A stretch of DNA of 64,000 nucleotides, taken from the NCBI GenBank assembly GCA_947500645.1, contig CANMSD010000001.1, positions 682,001-746,000 of the forward strand, read 5' to 3'. Position numbers and translations under genes: made by a program. Positions 45,083 through 53,806 of this stretch are shown here, piece after piece (positions within the stretch are counted from its first letter, which is position 1; each line of letters opens with the position of its first letter). The notes beneath the pieces are model-generated. The model had not been told where the DNA came from and did not search any database. It was given only the letters and a program-made list of their open reading frames with translations. The stretch is from an uncultured Erythrobacter sp. Lineage in GTDB: Bacteria > Pseudomonadota > Alphaproteobacteria > Sphingomonadales > Sphingomonadaceae.

Positions 45083-46069
45083 ATGAAACGCGAAGCTAGC
45101 GATCCGATCAGTTCACACAATTCCAACCAGTTCAGCGCCAGCAGGCGGGCAATGCTATCCATTATGGGAGCCGGGTTGGCCACTGCCGCATATGCACCGC
45201 GACTCTCAGCTCAGACGAGCGCCGAGGATGAAGAAAACGTCTTCAACGCCTATGACCGGACCAAGCGTTTTACGAATGACGAAATGGATGGAGGAACGCC
45301 GTGGGTCGCTCCGAAACACGGAAACTTCGATCTCGACGATCCGGTCGACAACAACCTCGCCAAGTTGAAGCTCACCAATAATCTCGTCGGTGAGCGCACA
45401 TACATTCCGATGCTAATCCGCCTTATGATCGGTAGGGAGCAGGAACCGGGCGGTCTGGCTATGGGCGGTGCCGGGATGTTTACCTGGCAACTGCAGGAGC
45501 CCGATCCGGTCGAGTTCCCAGGCTTGCCCGAAGGTTCGATTCTTATGCGCTCTATGTACACCGCGCGCTACCTAGACCCTGAAACAATGGAGCCCGTCGA
45601 CGAACTGCGCAATCCGTTCAACGGCAAGCTTATGAAGCTCGAAGATCAGCTCTTCGTCGAGAACTTCATTACCTATCCGAAAGGTGGCAGCCGGTTTATA
45701 GAAGAACCGCAGTTTGCCAACGATGATCCCGACACGCCTAAAACGTCGCTCTTCAAGCGCTGGGGCGACGAACTGATCATGTTTGGCGGTGGGAGCTACA
45801 GCGAGCCGGGCAAGCACCAACCACGCTTCACTGAAAATATGTGGCGCTCAGGCTATGACGACATCATGAATCCAGACCGTCGCCTGATCCCAATGAACTA
45901 CAGCTTCTCAGGCGTTAACAAGGCGTTCGAAAAGCCTTGGATGGGGTATTCAGAGGCTGACGAGGATCTTCTCCTCGATCTCGCCAACGGCAAGAAGGTC
46001 CACCGCGTCGAGGATATTCCGGATTTTCACAAGCGTGTGTTGGTTGAGAAATATCCTGAGCGCCTTTGA
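45083..46069 (+). CDS. DUF1838-family Tat-exported protein (copy 2)
   Basis: A 328-residue paralogue of the protein at 41.3 kb. The twin-arginine signal is SASRRAMLSIMGAG and cleavage is probably after LSAQ near residue 45. The mature part repeats the same landmarks (FDLDDPVDNNLAKLKLT, GMFTWQLQ, MRSMYTARYLDPETMEPV, NKAFEKPWMGY). I use ATG 45083, 7 bp after TTGGAG; the upstream TTG is part of that ribosome site. Function is unknown. The pair around a TonB receptor suggests a periplasmic role in handling the imported compound. Confidence 0.82.
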   Translation: MKREASDPISSHNSNQFSASRRAMLSIMGAGLATAAYAPRLSAQTSAEDEENVFNAYDRTKRFTNDEMDGGTPWVAPKHGNFDLDDPVDNNLAKLKLTNNLVGERTYIPMLIRLMIGREQEPGGLAMGGAGMFTWQLQEPDPVEFPGLPEGSILMRSMYTARYLDPETMEPVDELRNPFNGKLMKLEDQLFVENFITYPKGGSRFIEEPQFANDDPDTPKTSLFKRWGDELIMFGGGSYSEPGKHQPRFTENMWRSGYDDIMNPDRRLIPMNYSFSGVNKAFEKPWMGYSEADEDLLLDLANGKKVHRVEDIPDFHKRVLVEKYPERL

Positions 46070-46107
46070 TAGCAGTAGACAGGATTAGTCGCAGCAACGG
46101 GTTGCTA

Positions 46108-46395
46108 TCAGGAAGCCCACACTCCTGATCCGGCTTTAAATGCGAAGATCTCAATTCGCTCCCAGACCCCCGCTGTGTGGAATGGATCCCCCTCGATGAA
46201 GGTGCGCGCTTCTTCTTCGGCTTCGCATTTGTAGATCACCAGAGATCCCGAGGCCGAACCTGAAAGGGGGCCGGCAACACGGATATCTTCGGCATGACCA
46301 CGGAAATGCGCCAGATGCCCGTCCCTGTGCTCTTGACGAAGATGATCGGATCCCTTCCGATCGATCGCAACAATCGCAAACAAATTGTCTGGCAT
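46108..46395 (-). CDS. YciI-family small protein
   Basis: A 95-residue ferredoxin-like dimeric-barrel protein. The family landmarks are the N-terminal FAIVAIDRK strand, the central RQEHRDGHLAHF helix with conserved histidines, GSLVIYKCEAEEEA and the FIEGDPFHTAGVWE segment. YciI proteins are proposed small-molecule hydrolases or lyases and often accompany aromatic or chlorinated-compound catabolism. It is the last gene of a minus-strand set behind the NmrA-like reductase (68 bp) and the FAD monooxygenase. No reaction can be assigned. Confidence 0.85.
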   Translation of the reverse strand: MPDNLFAIVAIDRKGSDHLRQEHRDGHLAHFRGHAEDIRVAGPLSGSASGSLVIYKCEAEEEARTFIEGDPFHTAGVWERIEIFAFKAGSGVWAS

Positions 46396-46463
46396 AGTCG
46401 GTCAGCCCTCCTTGTCCTTACCATCTGATCTGAGCATCAGCGCCCAGAGAATCTCATAACTCG

Positions 46464-47336
46464 TCAAGCAGAACGGCCAGCAAGCGATTTGACATATGAG
46501 GCGTAGCGATTAGCCGGTCGGCCAATCAAATATTGAAGAACGTTTGGGTTACCACGAAAACCATGCGCATCGTAATGGCGGTTCATGATCACCATTTGCT
46601 CAACGCGATCATCACTCGCGCCAGATGCTTTCGCCTTCTCTGCCACCTGCTCCAAAGTTACCGCCTCGGCCCGCACCGGCTTGCCAATCACGGCGGAAAT
46701 CGTCGCAACCATGTCTTCTTGGCTCAAGGCGTCCGAGCCGGCCAGTTCGTACGTCGCAAAGTAATGCTGGTCTGAGGCAGCCACCACCGCGCAAGCTTCG
46801 GCAAGATCGTTGAGGTCGACGATGTTGAACAGCTTTTGGGTATCGAAAGGCATAGCATGCACACCTTGCTCAACCACTCGCGGCCAGATCGGGTCGAGAT
46901 GCTGCATGTACCTGGCCGGCTGCAATATCGTGTAAGTCAGTCCTGACTCGATCAACGCCTCTTCGGCATCGAGTTTCAGCCGATGATGCCTCACTTCCCG
47001 GCGCAATGGATGCATGACCGAATAGTATATGAAATGCTCAATGCCGGCTTTTGACCCGGCATCAATGAACCGCTGCGTAATCGCGACTTCCTCAGGATGC
47101 ATTGGCGGCCCGATATGCAGGATTTTTCCGGCGCCCTGGACTGCGGCTCTGATTGATTCTTCGTCCATCATATCGCCGACAGCGCATTCGGCAGCACCCA
47201 GTTCGAGCAGCTCAGTCTCTTGACTAGCGTCACGAATGAAGGCTCGCACCGGCACTCCCTTGGCCACCATCGCCTGGAGAATGTGGCGACCGGTACGCCC
47301 ATTGGCACCAGTGAGAAGCAAAGGCTTGTTGTTCAT
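46464..47336 (-). CDS. NmrA-like NAD(P)-binding protein
   Basis: A 290-residue atypical short-chain dehydrogenase of the NmrA/HSCARG type, with the N-terminal GANGRTGRHI dinucleotide motif at residues 9-18, AFIRDAS after strand 2 and YYSVMHP in place of a canonical YxxxK. Members act as NAD(P)H:quinone oxidoreductases or redox sensors. It sits 33 bp downstream of a FAD monooxygenase and upstream of a YciI gene, so reduction of a quinone-like product of that monooxygenase is plausible. Confidence 0.87.
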   Translation of the reverse strand: MNNKPLLLTGANGRTGRHILQAMVAKGVPVRAFIRDASQETELLELGAAECAVGDMMDEESIRAAVQGAGKILHIGPPMHPEEVAITQRFIDAGSKAGIEHFIYYSVMHPLRREVRHHRLKLDAEEALIESGLTYTILQPARYMQHLDPIWPRVVEQGVHAMPFDTQKLFNIVDLNDLAEACAVVAASDQHYFATYELAGSDALSQEDMVATISAVIGKPVRAEAVTLEQVAEKAKASGASDDRVEQMVIMNRHYDAHGFRGNPNVLQYLIGRPANRYASYVKSLAGRSA

Positions 47337-47369
47337 ATCTGTCTTGTCCGCTGGTTCATTGGGTATTCG

Positions 47370-48611
47370 CTATGCCGCGAGCTGATAGGATTCGCGCAGG
47401 CACTGAATCATCGAAGATTCCATCAAATATGCCTTTGTCCGTTCTGGATCTTCCGAAATCTCGGCAAATTTGCGTTGGCGAGCCTCCTGCAAGGACTCGT
47501 CAGTCGTCTCCATGAGTCGCTTATTCTCTTTGGTCCTGCTCTGGATGAAATCGACGCAAATCTTGCGCCGCTGATAATCGTACATGTCGAGTTGTTGATC
47601 GAGTTCGGCCCCGCCGTGAACGATATCGACGAGCTTTTCTCCGAGATTGATGGCGTCGTGAATCCCCCCATTCATGCCCATCCCGCCGAGCGGATTGTTT
47701 ACATGCGCTGCATCGCCAACAAGCAGCACACGGTCACCAACGCGGTAGCGTTCAGCCACGCGCTGGTGCACTTTGTAAAGTGTGCGGTGCTCGATCTCAT
47801 AAGGTTCTGGCTTAGGACATAGCCGCTGCAACCGGTCTTCTATGAACGTGTCGCTCAGCAGTTCTTCGGGGCTTGCCTCACCGGAGGTCGGGAACTGGAT
47901 CCGCCAAAGATCGACCGTCTTCAGCATCACGCACCATTCATCCGGGTCGGAAACGTAGTTGACCCAGCTCAAATCGTCGAAATGCTCCTCGAACGGGAAA
48001 CGCGTCGACACGACCAGGAAACGCTCGGGGTATGTCAGCCCCTCGAAGAGCGTACCCGAAGCTTGTCTGATCCGGCTGTTCGCTCCGTCCGCGCCGATCA
48101 GAAAGCTGGCACGAATACGAGCTTCGCTCTTACCATCGAAGGCAAGGACGTCGACGCCGCCATCGGCCTCCCGGTAACCAACGATACTGGTCCCGGTAAT
48201 GAATTGCGCGTGCGGATACTCTTTCAGCATATCGACAACCGTTCGCGTCAGTTTGAACTGCTCGCACTGCAAACGGTAGGGATGGCTCGTCTCACCATCC
48301 AGACAAGCAAGATCGAACTTCGAATTCTGTCCCGTCATGCGTTCGCGGAACTGGAATTCCCTTACAATCAAGCCCTGAGGTAACAAGCGCCTGGTCAAAT
48401 CTAGGTCATCGAGCAGATCCAACGTTGGTGGGTGAAAGGTAGATGCACGTAGATCCGTCGGCAGTTCTTTCGCCCCCTCAACCAGAAGTACCGGGATTCC
48501 GCGCTGGGCCAGGAATAGCGCCGCAACGCAGCCGACTGGACCAGCACCCGCAACAAGCACAGGAGGCATATCGACAACAGTGGATAACCTTTCCCCGTTA
48601 GTCCCTATCAT
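47370..48611 (-). CDS. FAD-dependent monooxygenase (phenol hydroxylase/MhpA-like)
   Basis: A 413-residue class A flavin monooxygenase of the FAD_binding_3 type, with FAD motif GAGPVG at 22-27, the central LIGADGANSRIRQ, and VLLVGDAAHVNNPLGGMGMN. It lacks the thioredoxin-like C-terminal domain of phenol hydroxylases. The product MPPVLVAGAG could also begin 13 codons later (ATG 48572). It hydroxylates an aromatic or enol substrate with NAD(P)H and O2. It is divergent from the second IclR gene, its probable regulator. Confidence 0.9.
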   Translation of the reverse strand: MIGTNGERLSTVVDMPPVLVAGAGPVGCVAALFLAQRGIPVLLVEGAKELPTDLRASTFHPPTLDLLDDLDLTRRLLPQGLIVREFQFRERMTGQNSKFDLACLDGETSHPYRLQCEQFKLTRTVVDMLKEYPHAQFITGTSIVGYREADGGVDVLAFDGKSEARIRASFLIGADGANSRIRQASGTLFEGLTYPERFLVVSTRFPFEEHFDDLSWVNYVSDPDEWCVMLKTVDLWRIQFPTSGEASPEELLSDTFIEDRLQRLCPKPEPYEIEHRTLYKVHQRVAERYRVGDRVLLVGDAAHVNNPLGGMGMNGGIHDAINLGEKLVDIVHGGAELDQQLDMYDYQRRKICVDFIQSRTKENKRLMETTDESLQEARQRKFAEISEDPERTKAYLMESSMIQCLRESYQLAA

Positions 48612-48650
48612 GACGTCGTCGTCCTCTTTCGTAACTGCAACTATTCGTTT

Positions 48651-48678
48651 GTATTCAGCGCCGACAATACATTCAGCG
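48651..48678. promoter_or_regulatory. candidate operator in the monooxygenase/IclR gap
   Basis: GTATT (48651-48655) and AATAC (48666-48670) form a dyad with a 10-bp spacer. ATTCAGCG occurs twice, at 48653 and 48671, exactly 18 bp apart. These lie in the 190-bp divergent gap upstream of the second IclR gene, where an autoregulatory site would be expected. No TTATCCG element is present here. The assignment is tentative. Confidence 0.3.
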
Positions 48679-48801
48679 GTTCAAACGCGGGCGCTTCCGT
48701 GGAGAATCCTCGCCTAGTGATTGAGGACGCTGGTCGTTCGCTGACAACCAGCCTGCCTCAAATTCATCCACGGACGAGAGACAAATTGCCCCGCGCGCAA
48801 T

Positions 48802-49641
48802 TTGTGCCTAATAAAAAGGCATCCACTGTGTTTTGAGGATGATCCCATTAGCGAAAAAGGCGACTACTCGATCCGCTCGATCAGGCGCGGATTCGACGTC
48901 CTGAGGGCGATCAATCGTGCCGGCTCACCGCGTCTGACCGACATAAGCAACGTAACATCGCTGCCGTATCCAACCGTGAGCAGAATTGTGGAGACACTTC
49001 TGGCGATCGGAATGATCGAGCGCGTGCCAGGCAACCATCGCTATCGGCCAACAGCACTCGTCCAGTCGCTTTCAGCGGGTTATCAGGAGGACAATGCACT
49101 GGTCGTGTCCGCCCGCCCTTTCATCGTTGACCTTTGCAAGAAAGTCGGCTGGCCGATCACTGTCGCTACTCGCGTCGGTAATTGCATGATGGTGCGCGAC
49201 TCCACCCATAGTCTGACCACGCTTACGTTTAAGAACTATGCACCCGGATACACTTTACCCTTAATAGAATGCTCGGTCGGCAAGGCATATCTGGCTTATT
49301 GCGGCAGAGATGAGCGCGAGAGCATCATTGCCAGCCTAGATAAGTTCGAAGATGAGTCGGACACCATGGCGCGCGTATTGCTGGGTGACAACGACTTGCT
49401 CGATCACATTCGTACCAGAGGATACGCCACCCATGCGTACAACAAGTATACCGAAAACCCTGGCAAGACGTCCTCTCTAGGTGTCCCAATTCTGTGTGAT
49501 GATCAATTGGTTGGATGCCTTGGGCTGGTGTTTTTCTCAGCTGCAATGCGGGTGGAAGACGCCTCCGAGCAGTTTATCGACGCAATGCAAGCGACGGCGA
49601 AAGCCATCGGGGAAGCACATATGGAGTCCAGCAAGCAATAA
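48802..49641 (+). CDS. IclR-family transcriptional regulator (copy 2)
   Basis: A protein of up to 279 residues, similar to the IclR regulator at 2.4 kb over its whole length. The winged helix (SIRRGFDVLRAINR to PYPTVSRIVETLL) is followed by the effector domain with WPITVATRVG, MVRDSTHSL, PGYTLPL and GKAYLAYC. The start is uncertain. TTG 48802 gives about 20 residues before the helix-turn-helix, and there is no in-frame ATG before the domain. It probably governs the divergent monooxygenase operon and perhaps the second TonB receptor set. Confidence 0.88.
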   Translation: MCLIKRHPLCFEDDPISEKGDYSIRSIRRGFDVLRAINRAGSPRLTDISNVTSLPYPTVSRIVETLLAIGMIERVPGNHRYRPTALVQSLSAGYQEDNALVVSARPFIVDLCKKVGWPITVATRVGNCMMVRDSTHSLTTLTFKNYAPGYTLPLIECSVGKAYLAYCGRDERESIIASLDKFEDESDTMARVLLGDNDLLDHIRTRGYATHAYNKYTENPGKTSSLGVPILCDDQLVGCLGLVFFSAAMRVEDASEQFIDAMQATAKAIGEAHMESSKQ

Positions 49642-49658
49642 GTCTTGTAGGGTTTAGC

Positions 49659-50594
49659 CTATTGACGTTCATGCGAGTGGGAGCTCAGGCGGTCAAGCTC
49701 AGTTTCCAGCACTATGTTGAACTCGCCGGGCTTTTCCATCATCAAGAAATGGCTTGTATTCGCGATGATGATCTCTTTCGCATTGGGATGAGCATCGGCA
49801 AGCGCTTCCGGTTTGGTCGGTCGGTAGTCGGCCTGAATCAGGGTGATGGGAACATCCTGTAGTTCGGCAAGCGTCTTGCCCGCGTCGAACATTCCCAACT
49901 GGACGCTGGCCTCAATTGCGATCTGCGGATTTGCCGAGGCCATATCTTCGATCACCCATTCGGCAAGTTCGGCCGGGGCGGACGGCACAAACAGTGCGTT
50001 GCGGATATCTTCTCGCACAAAGCCAGGAAAATCCGCCTTTGCTTTGACCAGAAAACCTTCAATGACCTCGCGCGACGGCGGTTTTCGGCTGACATCCTTT
50101 AGAGTGTCAACGCCGATAACTTTCACAACCCGTTGGGGCAGCCTCATCGCCGCTTCCAAAACCACTGGTCCACCCATGGAATGGCCGATCAGGACGACAT
50201 TATCGGCACCCAATTCCTCCACGACCGCTGCAACGTCCTCACCGAAACTCGCCATCGTCCAATCCGCACGGTCAGCACCTGATTCTCCATGACCGCCCAG
50301 GTCGACCGTCACCACGCGATGGCGCTGGGCGAAGTAGTCGACCTGCTCTCGCCAATAGCTGCGATCACATGACCAGCCGTGGACGAAAACAATTGTCATA
50401 TCCCCTGATCCACGGACGTCATAAGCGATGCGTGTATCGTCGGCGCCGACAGTACTGGCGACGAACGTTCCGCCCGTGGGCTCGTTCGGCGTTAACTGAC
50501 AGGCGGACAGTGCCATTATGCAAAGTGCTACAAAGAACGGACGCATAACTGCCGAAAGATTGGGCGTGGAAGTTGGTATCGTGCGGGAACGCAT
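49659..50594 (-). CDS. lipoprotein alpha/beta hydrolase
   Basis: A 311-residue protein if started at ATG 50594, which follows GGAGAG at good spacing. ATG 50546 would give a standard short signal peptide but has no clear ribosome site. A hydrophobic segment ends in lipobox LSAC, then comes an alpha/beta hydrolase with oxyanion HGWSCDRSYW, nucleophile in GHSMGG, and a C-terminal histidine in NTSHFLM. It is a membrane-anchored periplasmic esterase- or lactonase-type enzyme. It converges with the IclR gene, 17 bp apart. Confidence 0.85.
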   Translation of the reverse strand: MRSRTIPTSTPNLSAVMRPFFVALCIMALSACQLTPNEPTGGTFVASTVGADDTRIAYDVRGSGDMTIVFVHGWSCDRSYWREQVDYFAQRHRVVTVDLGGHGESGADRADWTMASFGEDVAAVVEELGADNVVLIGHSMGGPVVLEAAMRLPQRVVKVIGVDTLKDVSRKPPSREVIEGFLVKAKADFPGFVREDIRNALFVPSAPAELAEWVIEDMASANPQIAIEASVQLGMFDAGKTLAELQDVPITLIQADYRPTKPEALADAHPNAKEIIIANTSHFLMMEKPGEFNIVLETELDRLSSHSHERQ

Positions 50595-50917
50595 GTCTGC
50601 TCTCCAATGGACCAAGGCAAGCGAGGTGATCAGAACTTCAGGACCAGGTAATGCCAACTATCTCGCACGCGAAGTCAGCGCACTCAACCCAACTCTTCAC
50701 GCAATCGGCATTACCAACGCCAATGAAGCATGAAACCGGATTTCATATGGAGGCCGGTGGATATCCAAATGTAGATCAATCCCGAACGCGAGATACTATC
50801 GTTCATGGACAAGAGCGAGAATGCTGTCGGAGTTCTCCGTATCGTCGTTTGCGAAGAGACATTTAGAAGCGAAAGCGCCGCACCAATGGCTCGCCGCCCC
50901 CTCCTTCCACTTGAAAA
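50595..50917. other. intergenic region, no gene seen
   Basis: These 323 bp lie between two minus-strand genes, downstream of the CadC-like regulator and upstream of the lipoprotein hydrolase, whose promoter must be at the left end. Short frames are present but have no ribosome site or recognisable protein. I see no strong hairpin, repeat or TTATCCG element. Confidence 0.45.
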
Positions 50918-52432
50918 TCACACTCTCCAAGCTTTCTTGAAGGCGGTCTGCACCATCTCGGCCTGCGTTGGATCGGGATATGAATGCGCGAGCCTTGCAA
51001 GCTGCAGGTCGAGATTGTCATTACCTTCGATCTGACGCAGCCTTGAACCCGCGCTCCGCATCAGTCCAACATCGGACTTCAACGCGCCCAGAACCATCAG
51101 CGATATCCAACTGTACGGATAGGTCGGGTTTAGTTCTGAGGCCTCGGTGAGATGTTTCTCGGCCGCCTCCAAATCGCCCAGCATGAACCTCGCGACACCC
51201 CGGTTAACTAGCGGGAAGTACTTCCAGGGGAAAAGCGGCGCGACACGGGCATGCTCTTCCAATGACTGCTCCGCTTCCTCAGGTTGACCATGATGCAGGT
51301 AGTGGCGTGCAAGATAGAGGTGCGCAATCGGATGCCATGGCGCGAGATCGACCGCCTTTCGTGCAAGTGCCATGCCCTCCGCCGGTCGGGTGATCATTAG
51401 GAGAGCGTGAGCTACCCAAGCCAGCACATTGGCATCCTCAGGGGCAAGAGCCAGAGCCATGTCGCAGTGTTTGCGCGCTTCCTCTGCCTCGGCTTCGTTT
51501 AGCGCCCCGCCAAGCTCGTAGTGAGCGGCCAGCGCATTGGCGAGCGCAGCATGAGCCGCCGGATAGCGGGGGTCCATGACGATCGCAGCGCGAGCCTCTT
51601 CGATCGCGCGGGCGAGATTGGGAAGATCGATCCGCTGATAGGCGGCGTTTGCGCGCACGACCGCTTGCCAGGCCGATTGCGCCTCGTCCTGAGCCAGCGA
51701 TGTTTCGGTAACTTCTCGGATGACGATGGTGCTGAAACGCGATGCCAGATCGACCACCACCTCTTCAGAGGGGATGCCGTTGTCGAGCATTCTTTCACTA
51801 GGCAGTGAAATGGCATCGCTCCAGACGATACGACCCGATTGCGTCTCAGTCAGCTTGCAATGTGCCCGAAGTTTTTCCGTGTCATCGCGCAATTCAAGGC
51901 TTGCCAGAAACAGGGGATCCTCCGTCGATCCGGGGACCAGAACCGCGTGCTCTCGATTTAGCGAAAGAGCGGCGGCTATGTCGCTGCAGAGCAACTGCGC
52001 CAAGGCTTCACCTTTCTGCGCGAGACCGTGATAGATAGCGGGTGCGATGCCAATGCTCGGATTAGACGACGAACTGTCGCAGCGAACCTTGACGGACTGT
52101 CCATGAGTGTCGCCGCCCTCCCTCAAAAGACGGTAGCCAATCTTTGGAATGGTCTGAATCTCGAACCCGCCCAGCTGCAAAGCGAGACGGCGTAGCCTGC
52201 CAATGCAACGCTGGATCGCATCATCGCCAACGATCACACCATCCCAGCATTGCTCGATCATCAGGTCGCGGTCGACAACATCACCGGCGTTCGAGGCGAG
52301 AAGCACCAGAACCTGCATGACGCGCGGTTCAAGCGTGGCGCTTTCGTCCGTTGAACTGACTGTAAGCAGCCGCGGCTGAATACTCAGCGGTCCGAGTTCA
52401 AAGCTCTCGGTCTTGGCAAGATCGATACCCAT
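50918..52432 (-). CDS. CadC/OmpR-type winged-helix regulator with TPR domain
   Basis: A 504-residue soluble regulator. Residues 1-105 form an OmpR/PhoB-type winged helix (LEPRVMQVLVLLASN, RDLMIEQCWDG, CIGRLRR and IGYRLL). The rest contains several tetratricopeptide-like helical repeats from about residue 250 (YPAAHAALANALAAHYEL, ALAPEDANVLAWVAHAL, and others). Unlike CadC or ToxR there is no hydrophobic membrane helix between the domains. It has no receiver domain, so it probably senses a ligand or partner through the TPRs. Divergent to it is a sterol-desaturase-family gene, a likely target. Confidence 0.87.
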   Translation of the reverse strand: MGIDLAKTESFELGPLSIQPRLLTVSSTDESATLEPRVMQVLVLLASNAGDVVDRDLMIEQCWDGVIVGDDAIQRCIGRLRRLALQLGGFEIQTIPKIGYRLLREGGDTHGQSVKVRCDSSSSNPSIGIAPAIYHGLAQKGEALAQLLCSDIAAALSLNREHAVLVPGSTEDPLFLASLELRDDTEKLRAHCKLTETQSGRIVWSDAISLPSERMLDNGIPSEEVVVDLASRFSTIVIREVTETSLAQDEAQSAWQAVVRANAAYQRIDLPNLARAIEEARAAIVMDPRYPAAHAALANALAAHYELGGALNEAEAEEARKHCDMALALAPEDANVLAWVAHALLMITRPAEGMALARKAVDLAPWHPIAHLYLARHYLHHGQPEEAEQSLEEHARVAPLFPWKYFPLVNRGVARFMLGDLEAAEKHLTEASELNPTYPYSWISLMVLGALKSDVGLMRSAGSRLRQIEGNDNLDLQLARLAHSYPDPTQAEMVQTAFKKAWRV

Positions 52433-52529
52433 CGGACCTTCATCGGCAAATCATCGGGTCGCGAGCCTATCGGGCGCGCATCGGACAAGCAACAAGCCGC
52501 AGGTCATTTGCAGATCGAAGGAGAGCATC

Positions 52530-53249
52530 GTGCTCGAGTTTATTGCGGCGCTTGTCGCCATGTATTTCATTTTCGCGGTCATTGACCGACTACTTCCAGC
52601 AAGACCTCAACCTGACCGCCCATTTTGGCGGACCAGAGGAATTGTCGCCTTTGCGCTTTATTACGCCATCGCGTTCACCGCTCCCATCCTGTGGGACGGA
52701 TTGCTAGCCCAGCACACGCTGTTCGACGCATCCTCCTTCCCGCTCTGGGCACAAATTGCAGGCGGATATCTGCTGTTCAATGTCGGAATGTACGCGTGGC
52801 ATCGTTCTATGCACGAGTCCGACACTCTGTGGCGCTTCGTCCATCAAACCCATCACTCGGCCGAGCGCATCGACATCTGGAGCGCATACTGGTTTCATCC
52901 GATCGATATGACAGGCTGGGCCCTGCTTGGAAGCCTGGTTTTGGTCGGCGTGTTCGGAATCAGCGCAGAAGCTGGCGTAGTGATCAACCTTATCGGCAGC
53001 TTCATGGCCATGTTCACCCATGCAAATATCAAGACGCCGCATTGGTTGGGCTATTTTATCGCTCGCCCTGAAATGCACGCGGTGCATCACGAACGCGGCG
53101 TCCATCGCTACAATTACGCTGACTTGCCGTGGTTCGATATGCTGTTTGGGACTTATCGCAACCCACGCGAAGCACCGACGAAGGCGGGCATCGTCGATGG
53201 CGGTTCGGACAGGATTGGCGATCTTCTGATCGGTCGCGAGATCGGTTGA
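52530..53249 (+). CDS. sterol desaturase/fatty acid hydroxylase superfamily protein
   Basis: A 239-residue integral membrane di-iron hydroxylase. GTG 52530 follows GAAGGAGAG and begins directly with the first membrane helix; a longer upstream frame has no ribosome site. The three histidine clusters are WHRSMHE, HQTHHS and HAVHHERGVH. Several hydrophobic helices lie between. The family hydroxylates or desaturates lipids, sterols or carotenoids using O2. The gene is divergent from the CadC-like regulator with a 97-bp gap. Confidence 0.88.
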   Translation: MLEFIAALVAMYFIFAVIDRLLPARPQPDRPFWRTRGIVAFALYYAIAFTAPILWDGLLAQHTLFDASSFPLWAQIAGGYLLFNVGMYAWHRSMHESDTLWRFVHQTHHSAERIDIWSAYWFHPIDMTGWALLGSLVLVGVFGISAEAGVVINLIGSFMAMFTHANIKTPHWLGYFIARPEMHAVHHERGVHRYNYADLPWFDMLFGTYRNPREAPTKAGIVDGGSDRIGDLLIGREIG

Positions 53250-53304
53250 AGGACCGTAGAGGCGAACAGCAGGCCCTGTAACCTGTGTCGCTGTTCGCTG
53301 CTGA

Positions 53305-53343
53305 GAGCCCGGCCTGCGCCGCCCCTGTTCGCAGGTCGGGCTC
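53305..53343 (+). terminator. strong hairpin downstream of the sterol-desaturase-family gene
   Basis: GAGCCCGGCCTGCG (53305-53318) pairs with CGCAGGTCGGGCTC (53330-53343) over 14 bp with one G-T wobble and an 11-nt loop. It lies 56 bp after the stop codon. No T-run follows on either strand, so it may act as a transcript-end stabiliser or a rho-dependent pause rather than an intrinsic terminator. Confidence 0.45.
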
Positions 53344-53400
53344 AAAGCGGAAGCGCGGATTGCGAGCCGTGTTCCAGCAAGCAATCCGCTACTCAGTTGG

Positions 53401-53460
53401 GCGAATCTAGAGGGCGATTCGCGTCCCCCCTACAATCAGCCCAAACGATTACGCGAATCG
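53401..53460. repeat. triple GCGAATC inverted-repeat element
   Basis: GCGAATC occurs at 53401-53407, in inverted form at 53416-53422, and again direct at 53453-53459. The second and third copies extend to a perfect 10-bp inverted repeat (CGATTCGCGT / ACGCGAATCG). The middle arm can pair with either neighbour, giving two mutually exclusive hairpins. It lies about 350 bp upstream of the LuxR-type gene. Confidence 0.5.
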
Positions 53461-53806
53461 GGGCGTTGCAACGTGAGAAAGGCCGATTCTCTTTGAACCG
53501 CGGCAGCTAAACCTGAGTAACAGCGGCGCTGTCTTGCAAGTGTTTCAAAATGGGGCATTTATTTAAATCAGGCGCTAAATGGATGAATTGTGGACATTTT
53601 GATCCATATCGGATGGGTCAGGTTGACATTTAGCTAACCCAAATCAGACCGGCTAACAATCTACGACTCGACTTCACGGAAAGAGAGGGGTAGTATTTTC
53701 TTAATCGACTGGGGGGTCGGGCAATTTAGGTTAGATTCTAGCCGCCTCTTCCAGTTTAAAAAAACAGGGTTCGCGTACTTCTCAATTTCTAACGAGGTAC
53801 TCGAAA

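Larger units (their letters stand above)
53250..53806. other. 557-bp structured intergenic region
   Basis: No credible protein gene is found here. The left third is rich in inverted repeats, listed separately. The right half (53500-53806) is A/T-rich and forms the leader of the LuxR-type gene. ATGGAT (53579-53584) and ATCCAT (53602-53607) make a dyad, and a TTGACA hexamer lies at 53623-53628 without a convincing -10 at normal distance. The size and structure would allow a small RNA or a long 5' leader, but neither is shown. Confidence 0.5.

Noticed and set aside
46068..46109. GATAGCA/TGCTATC inverted repeat with an inner AGCAAC/GTTGCT hairpin between the DUF1838-like and YciI genes as a terminator.
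   Set aside because: The outer stem is 7 bp with a loop near 28 nt, the inner loop is 2 nt, and no T-run follows on either strand.
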